Shown here: one piece after another, positions 10,081 through 18,158 of the stretch
Position numbering within the stretch: position 1 is the first letter of the stretch
Layout of the letters: the number at the start of each line of letters is the position of its first letter
Assembly: GCF_003337375.1 (NCBI RefSeq)
Contig: NZ_QPJD01000003.1
Location: 310,001 to 374,000 of the forward strand
Reading direction: 5' to 3'
From: Paenibacillus prosopidis
GTDB taxonomy: Bacteria; Bacillota; Bacilli; Paenibacillales; Paenibacillaceae
Length of the DNA stretch: 64,000 nucleotides
Made by a program: the position numbers and the translations under genes
Notes under the pieces: generated by a model
Database searches by the model: none
Told to the model about the DNA's origin: nothing
The model's input: the letters and a program-made list of their open reading frames with translations, nothing else

Positions 10081-10115
10081 GAAAGTACGCACTTTGAAGT
10101 GCTTTAAGCACTTTC
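10081..10115. promoter_or_regulatory. Palindrome cluster upstream of the reductase, candidate operator
   Basis: AAGTGCT (10097-10103) and AGCACTT (10107-10113) form a perfect 7-bp inverted repeat, nested in GAAAGT (10081-10086)...ACTTTC (10110-10115), with a further GCACTTTGAAGTGC arrangement overlapping. It lies 64-98 bp upstream of the reductase start on the minus strand, a plausible operator position. Confidence 0.45.
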
Positions 10116-10263
10116 AGGTAATCCAGTAGTGTCTATGGATAAATATATGGTTGTTTTTATCTTCGCTTAGAAATTAATTCCCATCTTATGGACATACTAC
10201 ACGTAACTTTGAGAGAAAAGAAGGATACAGAAAATTTGAAGTTATAGGCGGGAGGGGATACAT

Positions 10264-10422
10264 ATGCTGGAGTCGGAATCAGTAAAGACAGAAGAACAGC
10301 TTCAAAATGATAATAAAAAATTCAGCGAATCTAACGAATTCAATCATGAACGCAATCAAGTTGCGAAAGCGCAAAAACAAATGGCATCACAAGAGACAAC
10401 GGGAGTATTGGAACAAGAATAA
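10264..10422 (+). CDS. Small hydrophilic protein of unknown function
   Basis: A 52-residue frame starting MLESESVKTEEQLQND and ending TTGVLEQE. The ATG is preceded by a good GGGAGGGG ribosome site at 6 nt, which is the main support for it being real. It is rich in Glu, Gln, Asn and Lys, has no hydrophobic stretch, no cysteine and no recognisable domain; the composition is reminiscent of small spore or stress proteins but I cannot place it in a family. It stands alone between the reductase upstream region and the convergent receiver-like gene. Confidence 0.5.
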   Translation: MLESESVKTEEQLQNDNKKFSESNEFNHERNQVAKAQKQMASQETTGVLEQE

Positions 10423-10509
10423 GACTACTCTAATTACATTGATAAAGACGACGCCAGACAACGGATGCAACAACCGCTGTACTGGCGTTTAACAGTGGTA
10501 ACAAAGAAG

Positions 10510-10830
10510 TTATTCCTGCTTAGTATAAGCTTGTAAAGCAGGGCGTATATAAATTGAAACTTGTTGCGGCTTATGTTTTTGAAGCAGCTTAAACATCCGT
10601 TTCCTACCGAACGCACTAGCACTATGAATGATGATTTTTCGGGGATATAGATGATTCGCAATCATATATTTGACTACTTCGTATCCGGTCGGGTTACCAT
10701 GACCTAAGTTGTAATCCAATGAGAGCGTTGCGATTTTATTGGATTTAATTAGCGTGATGCACTCTTTAGCTGTCCTTGCTAAGTGAAATCCTGAAGGGCA
10801 GGGCCTTTTATCATCAAGGTATACATTCAT
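10510..10830 (-). CDS. Solitary cyclic-phosphate-processing receiver (cREC) domain protein
   Basis: A 106-residue protein with a receiver-like fold: MNVYLDDKRPCPSGFHLARTA-like N-terminus with paired acidic residues (Asp6, Asp7), ECITLIKSNKIATLSLDYNLG containing the residue corresponding to the phospho-acceptor strand, TGYEVVKYMI, and IIIHSASAFGRKRM. This matches the stand-alone cREC family proposed, from gene neighbourhoods, to act on nucleotide or RNA cyclic phosphates; no such partner is visible here. A GGGGGAAAT site lies upstream of the ATG. It is convergent with the small ORF at 10264 and divergent from the argS leader. Confidence 0.65.
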   Translation of the reverse strand: MNVYLDDKRPCPSGFHLARTAKECITLIKSNKIATLSLDYNLGHGNPTGYEVVKYMIANHLYPRKIIIHSASAFGRKRMFKLLQKHKPQQVSIYIRPALQAYTKQE

Positions 10831-10890
10831 GTTTGTATTTCCCCCAAAGCGTGTTTATTGTGGCTTTATAGTATGAGGAGAACTTCTTTC

Positions 10891-10919
10891 TTGACACAAA
10901 TACCCAATTCCTGTATAAA
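10891..10919 (+). promoter_or_regulatory. Promoter of the argS T-box transcript
   Basis: TTGACA at 10891-10896 and TATAAA at 10914-10919 are separated by exactly 17 bp, near-consensus for the housekeeping sigma factor. Transcription would begin near 10926, just ahead of the T-box leader. Confidence 0.8.
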
Positions 10920-10925
10920 TACATC

Positions 10926-11205
10926 TAAGAAACAATTGGCTAATAGGATTAACATTTATGAATGGGACAGTAGTCTATGACGGATAGTCACAGCGAGCCG
11001 GGTCAGTGGAAGCCGGTACGGATGTCTAAGATGAAGCGGACCCGGGAAATGGTTTGCCGAACCGAGCATGTCGCAGTAGGCAGATCCGGTCATCGACCGT
11101 TACAAAAGCGAGTGGTTAATCCTCCTTAGGGTTGACACTTAGAGTGGTACCACGGGAACATTTCGGCTCTCGTCTCTTAATTAGAGACGGGAGCCTTTTT
11201 GTTTT
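10926..11205 (+). promoter_or_regulatory. T-box leader (tRNA-sensing riboswitch) controlling argS
   Basis: The leader carries the T-box sequence AGAGTGGTACCACGGGA (11141-11157) followed by a terminator (GGCTCTCGTCTC 11165-11176 with GAGACGGGAGCC 11184-11195, then a T-run). Upstream are the structured Stem I elements, including GCCGG-GTCAGTGGAA-GCCGG near 11000. Uncharged tRNA would pair with the T-box and block the terminator. The bulge reads UGGU, which fits a tRNA with discriminator A. I could not fix the specifier codon by eye; arginine is inferred from the downstream gene. Confidence 0.9.
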
Positions 11206-11226
11206 AGGCGAATGGAGGAAAAAGCG

Positions 11227-13107
11227 ATGATAAGTAGAAAAATCACGTCAGCCATTGATGATATTACGCAAGACATCCTGCAGGAGGCCAGCCTGCTGCG
11301 GCCTGAAAATCTAAAGATAACGGTTGAACACCCGGCAAATCTTGAACACGGAGAATATAGCAGTAATATCGCCATGCAGCTTGCAAAGCTATTAAAGCGC
11401 GCTCCGTTCCAAATCGCCCACGAGTTTAAAGAGAGGCTGCTCGGACACACAAATCTGAGCTCCATTATTAACAAAATTGAAGTTGCTCCGCCAGGTTTCA
11501 TTAATTTTTATTTGGATTGGCAAAAGTGGGCGTTTCAATCGGACCTTCTAACGAGTGCAACACATCCATCCGGTAAAAAGGTTCTCATCGAGCACACGTC
11601 GATTAATCCGAATAAGTCAGCCCATATCGGTCATTTGCGCAATTCCTGTATTGGAGATACTTTAGCGCGTATGCTGAAAAAAACAGGTCATCAGATCGAA
11701 GTGCATAACTATATCGATGACCTCGGAAACCAGCTCGCCGATACGGTTGTCGGGATCCTTCATACATCGACGGAGCAGCCCTACCTGCGGTTTGGCGATT
11801 TTTGCTGGGAGACGTACGCCAAAATCAATAAAGTCTACAAGGAACAACCAGATTTGCTTGAGCATCGTACGAAAGTCCTGACGGAGCTGGAAGAAGGCCA
11901 TTCCAATATAGCGTGGATGGGATTGCTGATCGCAGAAAGAATCGTTCGCGAGCATGTCGAGGAAATGAAGCAGTTTGGTATCGCTTATGATGTTCTAGTG
12001 TGGGAAAGCAGCATCGTACGTGAAGGATTTTGGGCGCGGGCATTTGAGCTTCTGCAGATGACGTCTATTTTCCGCCAAGAGCAGGAAGGCAAGCTGAAAG
12101 GGTGCTGGGTGCTCAAACAGCCGGATAACGACGGAGGTATAGGGGACCCATCGCAATCCGAGTTCCAATCCGATAAAGTATTGGTTCGCTCCAATGGCAT
12201 TTTGACCTATACGGCCAAGGATATTGCTTATCATCTTTGGAAGTTTGGCATGCTGGATAAAGATTTCCGGTACAAAAAGTTTTCGGATCGCCTTTGGTCC
12301 ACGCACCCGAACGGCGTGAAGAAGCAAATCGGCCAAGCGGATATGGTCATTAACGTAATCGACCAAAGACAGGAGTATCCTCAGGCTATGGTGAAGCAGG
12401 CGCTGCTCGCTTTAGGCTTCGAGGAGCAAGCAGCTAATCTCAGACATGTCAGCTACGGAGTGGTATCCCTAAGTCCCGATACAGCAAAAGGGTTAGGCAT
12501 TGATACATCAGATGGCAAGCACGCTTATGCGATGTCGGGCAGACAAGGTATCGGGATTAAGATTGCGGAGTTCTTGGCGCGCATGGCGCTCATTATTGAC
12601 GCTAAGCGTTCCCGTAAAGCCGGTCTATCCAGTCGCGCCATTGCAGCGGCATCTATTCGATACTATCTGTTAAGGTTCCATCTTCAAACGGAGGTCGTAT
12701 TTGACCTCGAGCAAGCAACGGAAGTGTCTGGCAATACGGGTGTATATTTGCTTTACTCCTATGCGCGTTCATGCAGCATTTTGGATAAAGCGAACGAAAC
12801 GTCCATAACTATGCCATCAGAATGGCAAATGTTCCAAGAGCTTGAGCTGCAGGAACACAGTCTGCTGAGACAGCTTGCTTATTGGCCGGAGACGCTGCAA
12901 GCAGCGGCAAATGAGCTTGCTCCGAATTATTTGTGCAACTATGTTCATGACCTCTCTACCTTGTTCAATCACTTCTATGCAACATGTCCGATCCTGAAAG
13001 CGGAAGGTCAGAAGAGAAGCTTTCGACTATGGCTGACGGACCGTTATAAGCAGACCATGCAGGAAGCACTTGAAATACTAGGTCTGCCAACCCCGAAGAG
13101 AATGTAG
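11227..13107 (+). CDS. argS: Arginyl-tRNA synthetase
   Basis: Class I aminoacyl-tRNA synthetase charging tRNA-Arg. The 626-residue protein has the N-terminal ArgRS additional domain (about 1-115), INPNKSAHIGHLRNS with the HIGH signature at 133-136, and a C-terminal anticodon-binding helical domain (STLFNHFYATCPIL near 590). The second signature region reads AMSGRQGIGIK (about residue 436) rather than KMSTRKG, a variant; ArgRS enzymes often lack a standard KMSKS. A TGGAGG site at 11213-11218 fixes the ATG at 11227. It is the only gene behind the T-box. The sequence looks divergent for a housekeeping ArgRS, so it could be a second, inducible copy; that needs the rest of the genome. Confidence 0.9.
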   Translation: MISRKITSAIDDITQDILQEASLLRPENLKITVEHPANLEHGEYSSNIAMQLAKLLKRAPFQIAHEFKERLLGHTNLSSIINKIEVAPPGFINFYLDWQKWAFQSDLLTSATHPSGKKVLIEHTSINPNKSAHIGHLRNSCIGDTLARMLKKTGHQIEVHNYIDDLGNQLADTVVGILHTSTEQPYLRFGDFCWETYAKINKVYKEQPDLLEHRTKVLTELEEGHSNIAWMGLLIAERIVREHVEEMKQFGIAYDVLVWESSIVREGFWARAFELLQMTSIFRQEQEGKLKGCWVLKQPDNDGGIGDPSQSEFQSDKVLVRSNGILTYTAKDIAYHLWKFGMLDKDFRYKKFSDRLWSTHPNGVKKQIGQADMVINVIDQRQEYPQAMVKQALLALGFEEQAANLRHVSYGVVSLSPDTAKGLGIDTSDGKHAYAMSGRQGIGIKIAEFLARMALIIDAKRSRKAGLSSRAIAAASIRYYLLRFHLQTEVVFDLEQATEVSGNTGVYLLYSYARSCSILDKANETSITMPSEWQMFQELELQEHSLLRQLAYWPETLQAAANELAPNYLCNYVHDLSTLFNHFYATCPILKAEGQKRSFRLWLTDRYKQTMQEALEILGLPTPKRM

Positions 13108-13236
13108 CTGCATGTTCCATTCATGCAATTCGCTTGCCTGTCATATAGTTTAACGCAGAGGTACAGGCATATATCGGCGAAGAGTGGAAGGCGGGTGCGG
13201 CGGTTGAAGCATACAGAGCTTGCGGATAAGTCAGAT

Positions 13237-15468
13237 ATGAGTGTAACGATAGATTTTGCCGTGCAAGGAATGAGCTGTTCGGCTTGTGCGGTACGTATAG
13301 AGAAGGCCATTGGCAAAATGGAAGGAGTGCAGATGGCGGCGGTCAGTTTCCCGCTTCGAACGGCATGGGTACAATATTCGGCACATCTATTGCAGCCTCA
13401 GCAAATTGCAGAGCGTGTGAAGCAGCTCGGGTTTGTTGCGCTTATGAGCGAATCTCCCCGGCAAGGATTATATAAGGAGCATAACACCCTCAGGCTGAGG
13501 CTTATCGTTGCAGCGATTCTTACGCTTCCGCTCCTTGCCGGCATGATCCGTCATCTTCCGCCGCTTGAGCCGCTTCTCGGCCTGCTGCCAGCATGGCTAT
13601 TGATGCCATGGCTTCAATTAGCGCTTGCCAGCATTATTCAATTTGTCATTGGAATGCCGTTTTATTTTGGGGCTTATTATGCACTGCGTCAGCGCAGCGC
13701 GAATATGGATGTGCTTGTCGCTTTAGGCACGACTGCCGCTTATTTATACAGTCATTATGTGGTTTTTCAGGACGGACTGCTTCGTCAGTCGGATGCTGCC
13801 GCTCATGCGCCCGCGCTATATTTCGAAACGTCTGCTGTGGTCATCACGGCTGTCCTGCTTGGCAAATATATTGAAACCGCGGCCTCGCTCCGCGCACAGC
13901 AAGGCTCTGACGGCTACGGCAAGCTGCAAGGTCAAATGGCTGCCGTCGAACGGGCAGGGGAAGTCATTCACATGAAAACGGAATTTGTTCGAGCCGGCGA
14001 CATCGTGATCGTAGAGGCTGGAGAAATCGTGCCGGTTGACGGTATTGTTTGCGGTGGAGTTTCCTCGGCGGATGAGTCGCTGCTTACAGGCGAAAGCTTG
14101 CCAATTACGAAGCGTGAGGGCGACCCTATATGGGCGGGTACACGCAACGAAAGCGGCCGTCTACGCATACGGACAGAAGCAGCTGGTCACAATACGATGC
14201 TTAACCGTATTCAGGAGCTTGTCAGACAAGCGCAGCGGTCAAAATCGGCTATTCAGCGTAATGTTGACGCGGCTGCAAGCTGGTTTGTACCAATTATGCT
14301 CGTATTCGCTCTATTAACGGTCATTTTATGGGGGGCTTTGCTCGATCCCGGCAACTGGAGTAAGGCGTTCGTATGCGCAATTGCGGTCTTATTGGCGGCG
14401 TGTCCGTGCGCGCTCGGCTTAGCAGCGCCGATTTCGCTTGTCATCGCTTCAGGTAGACTGGCAAAGCAAGGCATTATTGCTAAGGAAGCGGGTGCACTTG
14501 AGAGGCTGGCGCGAATCCAAACTATTATTTTCGATAAAACCGGCACGTTGACCGAAGGAAAGCCGCGTGTTAGCGCGATGCTTGCGGTTAAGGGAAGCCA
14601 GGCTTCGTTATTGCGGCTGGCAGCCGCTGCCGAATCTGAATCTGCGCATCCGCTGGCAGCTGCAATCAGACGTGAAGCAGTGAAGCTTGGACTTGTTATT
14701 CCGGAGGCCGAACAACTAGCATATACCCCTGGTGGCGGGGTTGAAGCTGTTATAGAGAAGAAAGCGTTCGCGGTCGGCAATGCCCGTTTTGCAGCAGGAC
14801 GGGGCTGGCAAATGGGCCAAGAGGTGCAGGCCTTCGCGCAGGCTCGTGAAACGGCTGGTGAAACGGTACTGTACGCAGCAATCGAAAGGGAATGCGTTGG
14901 CGTTCTAGCGTTAAGCGACATGATTAAATCTAACGCGCGCGAGACGGTGAAGGAATTGAAGGAGCTCGGTGTGACCGCTCTTCTGGCAACCGGTGACCAT
15001 GAAGCGCCTGCCCGCGCCGCGGCAAAAGCGCTAGGCATCTCCGAGGTGCATGCATCGATGCTTCCAGAGAGCAAGCTTGCGCTTGTTGAAGAGCTGAAGC
15101 GAAGAGGGAAACGGGTTGCCATGGCAGGCGATGGCTGGAATGACGCTCCGGCACTCGCTTCTGCAGACGTTGGGATTGCGATGGGGGATGGTACGGATGC
15201 GGCTCTAAGCGCAGGTCATATGACTCTGCTCTTAGAGCGTCTGAAAGCTATTCCCGAAGCGATTCGCATTAGTCGGTTGACGATTCGAAATGTCCGGCAA
15301 AACCTGACATTCGCATTTCTCTATAACGTCATCATCATTCCTTTCGCTGCGTTCGGTCTGCTTGAGCCTTGGATGGCCGGAACAGCGATGGCCCTTAGCT
15401 CGGTTTCTGTCGTTGCCAACGCGCTGCGGTTAACGGGTAAGCTTAAGCGTTATGCAGGAGCAAGTTAA
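13237..15468 (+). CDS. Copper-transporting P1B-type ATPase (CopA/CcoI-like)
   Basis: Membrane ATPase moving copper across the cytoplasmic membrane. Domains in order: one heavy-metal-associated domain (GMSCSACA, Cys14 and Cys17), transmembrane helices from about residue 85, actuator loop with LLTGESLPI, the membrane CPC motif (AACPCALGLAAP, about 389), phosphorylation motif DKTGTLTEG (about 433), ESAHPLAAAI, and the hinge motif reading GDGWNDAPAL (about 631), where most relatives have GDGIND or GDGLND. CPCALGLAAP departs from the usual CopA form CPCALGLATP. With the next gene and the facing YtkA-like gene this suggests copper delivery to a cytochrome oxidase rather than simple detoxification. 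The frame is open from 13123 with possible starts at 13123, 13195 or 13204; I chose the ATG giving a normal HMA N-terminus, but its ribosome site is weak. Confidence 0.9.
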   Translation: MSVTIDFAVQGMSCSACAVRIEKAIGKMEGVQMAAVSFPLRTAWVQYSAHLLQPQQIAERVKQLGFVALMSESPRQGLYKEHNTLRLRLIVAAILTLPLLAGMIRHLPPLEPLLGLLPAWLLMPWLQLALASIIQFVIGMPFYFGAYYALRQRSANMDVLVALGTTAAYLYSHYVVFQDGLLRQSDAAAHAPALYFETSAVVITAVLLGKYIETAASLRAQQGSDGYGKLQGQMAAVERAGEVIHMKTEFVRAGDIVIVEAGEIVPVDGIVCGGVSSADESLLTGESLPITKREGDPIWAGTRNESGRLRIRTEAAGHNTMLNRIQELVRQAQRSKSAIQRNVDAAASWFVPIMLVFALLTVILWGALLDPGNWSKAFVCAIAVLLAACPCALGLAAPISLVIASGRLAKQGIIAKEAGALERLARIQTIIFDKTGTLTEGKPRVSAMLAVKGSQASLLRLAAAAESESAHPLAAAIRREAVKLGLVIPEAEQLAYTPGGGVEAVIEKKAFAVGNARFAAGRGWQMGQEVQAFAQARETAGETVLYAAIERECVGVLALSDMIKSNARETVKELKELGVTALLATGDHEAPARAAAKALGISEVHASMLPESKLALVEELKRRGKRVAMAGDGWNDAPALASADVGIAMGDGTDAALSAGHMTLLLERLKAIPEAIRISRLTIRNVRQNLTFAFLYNVIIIPFAAFGLLEPWMAGTAMALSSVSVVANALRLTGKLKRYAGAS

Positions 15469-16154
15469 TGACAATGACTTGGCATCAGCTTGGATTAATT
15501 GTGTTGACGGGACTATTCAGTGCTCCCCACTGCATCGGGATGTGCGGCGGCATCGTGTCCTCCGTTTCCCTGCATTCGACTGCATCCGTCCGCAAGTCGA
15601 CGCTGCTGTATAATACAGGACGTATTATTTCTTACACGGTGTTAGGGGCTGTAATGGGAGCTGTTGGTTCGTTTGTTGACGTGGCAGGTAAGCTTGCAGG
15701 TGTGCAAGGACTTGCTTCTATTATTGGCGGCTGCTTTCTATTATTATGGCTGTGGCGCAGGTTTCAGCTTCCTCTTATGCAGCGTCTGTCAACCTTTCTT
15801 CACAAAAGACTGGCAGGCGATATTCACCGTTCCAAGAGCAAAGAATCGGTACATCTGCTCGCAACGGGAATTGCATTCGGATTCTTGCCCTGCGGTTTGA
15901 CATATGCCATGCAAATGACGGCGGCATCAACGGGTTCCGCATTTGAAGGAGCCTCCGTTATGGCTCTGTTTGGACTATCCACTGTCCCGGCGCTGGCGTT
16001 AGCTGCGTCGATTGCTGCTTTTGCCAATAAAAAGTGGCGGCGTTTCATGCGCAAAGCAGGGCTCATTACGGCGATTGCGGTTGGATTATTATCGATCTTA
16101 AGAGGACTAGCTGTTAATGGGGTTATACCGACCTTTTCACCATGGCTTTGGTAA
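15468..16154 (+). CDS. TauE/SafE-like (DsbD_2/HupE-type) membrane protein, copper-associated
   Basis: A 228-residue integral membrane protein with about six helices. The signature SAPHCIGMCGG is in the first helix (about 18-28) and a second cysteine motif FLPCGLTYAMQ lies in the second half, both typical of the cytochrome-c-biogenesis-type family often annotated as sulfite exporter TauE/SafE. Genes of this kind commonly neighbour copper ATPases and cytochrome oxidase assembly genes, where they are thought to help copper or thiol transfer. Its ATG shares one base with the ATPase stop (TAATG), so the two are translationally coupled. The precise biochemical role is not known from sequence. Confidence 0.82.
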   Translation: MTMTWHQLGLIVLTGLFSAPHCIGMCGGIVSSVSLHSTASVRKSTLLYNTGRIISYTVLGAVMGAVGSFVDVAGKLAGVQGLASIIGGCFLLLWLWRRFQLPLMQRLSTFLHKRLAGDIHRSKSKESVHLLATGIAFGFLPCGLTYAMQMTAASTGSAFEGASVMALFGLSTVPALALAASIAAFANKKWRRFMRKAGLITAIAVGLLSILRGLAVNGVIPTFSPWLW

Positions 16155-16164
16155 GGATGGCTGT

Positions 16165-16599
16165 TTAACGCACCGCTTGCAGATGCCTTTCTAATGCGTA
16201 CGTCTTATCGCCGTTTTCAATCGTTAACGTCGCCTTCCACATCCCGGCCATTAGCGGTATCCCTTCACCTGTATAGTGACCGGGAGAAGCTTCCTTCATT
16301 TTAAATACGACATCGCCGCAAACCATGCCAATCATGTCCAGCTTGATCGCTAAGGATGCTCCCTGCAGGGGAGTTCCAGCTGAGTCAGTCAATTCGAGCG
16401 TAAACGTATTGTTCTTAAGAACCTTTGCCGGATAAGGACGGATCGTCCAAATCGCATGTCCTATCTCGAACGAATGCTCCGTAATAGGCGGTGGGGCTTC
16501 TTCGCTGGATTGAATCCAGGTAAGCGCAAATACGATAAGAAGTGCGGTTACGGCAATGAGCTTGTAAATGGGCGCGTACGATTTGTTAAGCGGCATCAT
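16165..16599 (-). CDS. YtkA/FixH-like membrane-anchored protein
   Basis: A 144-residue protein with one N-terminal transmembrane segment (about 12-28, IYKLIAVTALLIVFALTW) and an extracytoplasmic beta domain: IGHAIWTIRPYPAKVLKNNTF, ELTDSAGTPLQGASLAI, MIGMVCGD and PLMAGMWKATLTIE. This is the YtkA-like/FixH pattern associated with copper handling during cytochrome oxidase assembly; the MIGMVCGD stretch with Met and Cys could be a metal site, which is inference. A GGGAGGTAAT site precedes the ATG pair. It converges on the copper ATPase/TauE operon with only 10 bp between the stops. Confidence 0.78.
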   Translation of the reverse strand: MMPLNKSYAPIYKLIAVTALLIVFALTWIQSSEEAPPPITEHSFEIGHAIWTIRPYPAKVLKNNTFTLELTDSAGTPLQGASLAIKLDMIGMVCGDVVFKMKEASPGHYTGEGIPLMAGMWKATLTIENGDKTYALERHLQAVR

Positions 16600-16725
16600 G
16601 TTAAAGGATTACCTCCCATTGACTTATTTAGCTTTCAATTTTAAAAGAATAAAGTAAAAGCAGTCACTACGTTAACTATGCTTCAGACGTATGGCGCAGA
16701 ACGATAATAAATACAACAGTAAGGG

Positions 16726-16754
16726 TGGACAAATTATGAGAGACGGTGTATAGT
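16726..16754 (+). promoter_or_regulatory. Promoter of the cobalamin operon
   Basis: TGGACA at 16726-16731 and TATAGT at 16749-16754 with a 17-bp spacer, upstream of the riboswitch; transcription would start near 16761. Confidence 0.6.
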
Positions 16755-16814
16755 AACTACTGATAATTTCATAGTTAATAAATAGGTGCTGATACGAGTT
16801 AGTATGAGGAGATT

Positions 16815-17010
16815 AAATTTTCATCTCCGACATTCGTTGAAGCTTAATAGGGAAGTCCGGTGAAAATCCGGCACGGACCCGCCACTGTAAGGACCGGCAA
16901 AGCGAGCGTATGCTCAGCGATTGCCAGCGCACCGGCATTACGTCACTGGGCATTACGCTCTGGGAAGACACCGGCTGTGAAATCCGAGTCAGGAGACCTG
17001 CCTGTTTATC
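16815..17010 (+). promoter_or_regulatory. Cobalamin riboswitch
   Basis: Shows the family's conserved blocks in order: TAATAGGGAAGTCCGGTG, AATCCGGCACGGACCCGCCAC followed by TGTAA, an expanded peripheral region, GGGAAGAC, and the B12 box AGTCAGGAGACCTGCCT at 16987-17003. It senses cobalamin in the nascent transcript and, with the terminator at 17087, should switch off the downstream uptake and assembly genes when B12 is plentiful. Confidence 0.95.
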
Positions 17011-17086
17011 ATAACGCTTTACCCTACGTGGACTTAGGGAGGTGTTGGAGAAGCTATTCGCTTTGTTATTTTATGAGGCGTATGAC

Positions 17087-17127
17087 AGCATTTCTGGCAC
17101 ATTTGTCAGAAATGCTTTTTTTGTTTT
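17087..17127 (+). terminator. Riboswitch expression-platform terminator
   Basis: AGCATTTCTG (17087-17096) and CAGAAATGCT (17107-17116) form a perfect 10-bp stem followed by a long T-run, about 85 nt after the B12 box and ahead of btuF. This is the likely transcriptional off-switch. Confidence 0.88.
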
Positions 17128-17161
17128 ATACGAAAAAAAATTTATAGGGGTGTAGAGAACA

Positions 17162-18154
17162 ATGAAGTGGAACAACCGCAGTATGATGAAAACGCTGTTT
17201 GGATTGCTGCTGACGATGATGCTCGTATTTACGGCAGCATGCGGCGCAAACACAAACACAGAGAACAAACCAGGCAATACGGCAGCTAATACGGAGCAAA
17301 GCGCGACGAACGAGCCGGCACCGACGGAAGAAGCGGCAGCTTACCCGCTCACTATTAAAGATGACACAGGAACAGAAGTGACATTCGAGCAAGCGCCGAC
17401 GAAAGTGGTTACGCTTGTACCAAGCGAGACAGAGGCAATTTATGCAATCGGCTCCGGCGAACAAGTGGTTGGTGTAGATGAATATAGCAACTATCCGGAG
17501 GAAGCGGCGTCGAAGCCGAAAGTTGGCGATATGACGACCAATATTGAAGCGGTCACTGCGCTGAATCCTGATCTGGTCCTTGCATCATCCTCGATGAACA
17601 CGGAAGCGATCACGAAGCTGCGTGAATTGAACATTACAGTATTTGCATCGGATCCATTGACTTATGATGCAGTCATTGCCAAAATCGAGACTTTAGGTAA
17701 AATTATGAATAAACTAACCGAAGCGGCTGCTGTTGCCGACAATATGCGTACGGCTAAGCAGCAAGTCACCGATGCGGTGAAGAATGCAGAGAAAAAGAAG
17801 GTATACCTGGAGTTTTCGCCGGGCTGGTCAGTCGGAACCGGCACATTCCTTGATGAGCTTCTGACGCTTGCAGGCGGACAAAATATTGCGTCGGCTAAGC
17901 AAGGCTGGTTCGAGATTAGCGCTGAGGAAGTTATTACGCAAAATCCTCAATTGATTATTTATCCTGCTTTGAAGGAGGACCCGAATCCAATTGTTGTTGG
18001 CATTGAAAGCCGTCCTGGCTGGGATGTCATCGATGCGGTGAAAAACAAGCAAATGCATGCAGTGACTGAGGATCCGCTCGTACGTGTTGGTCCGCGTCTT
18101 GCAGACGGTCTGCTCGAGCTTGTAAAAGTGATTCACCCGGATCTCGTTAAATAA
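17162..18154 (+). CDS. btuF: Cobalamin/corrinoid ABC transporter substrate-binding lipoprotein
   Basis: Captures corrinoids outside the membrane and delivers them to the BtuCD importer. The 330-residue precursor has a lipoprotein signal with lipobox FTAAC (Cys27), an Ala/Thr/Glu-rich linker to about residue 60, and a helical-backbone periplasmic-binding fold of the BtuF/FecB class: APTKVVTLVPSETEAIYAIG, VVGVDEYSNYP, PDLVLASS, and a C-terminal VKVIHPDLV. A TAGGGGTG site precedes the ATG. It is first in the operon behind the cobalamin riboswitch, which supports corrinoid rather than iron-siderophore specificity. Confidence 0.9.
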   Translation: MKWNNRSMMKTLFGLLLTMMLVFTAACGANTNTENKPGNTAANTEQSATNEPAPTEEAAAYPLTIKDDTGTEVTFEQAPTKVVTLVPSETEAIYAIGSGEQVVGVDEYSNYPEEAASKPKVGDMTTNIEAVTALNPDLVLASSSMNTEAITKLRELNITVFASDPLTYDAVIAKIETLGKIMNKLTEAAAVADNMRTAKQQVTDAVKNAEKKKVYLEFSPGWSVGTGTFLDELLTLAGGQNIASAKQGWFEISAEEVITQNPQLIIYPALKEDPNPIVVGIESRPGWDVIDAVKNKQMHAVTEDPLVRVGPRLADGLLELVKVIHPDLVK

Positions 18155-18158
18155 ACCT

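Noticed and set aside
14253..15122. 289-codon open frame on the minus strand inside the copper ATPase gene
   Set aside because: It is antisense to unmistakable P-type ATPase motifs, is low-complexity Ala/Ser-rich and has no ribosome site; it is a by-product of codon bias.
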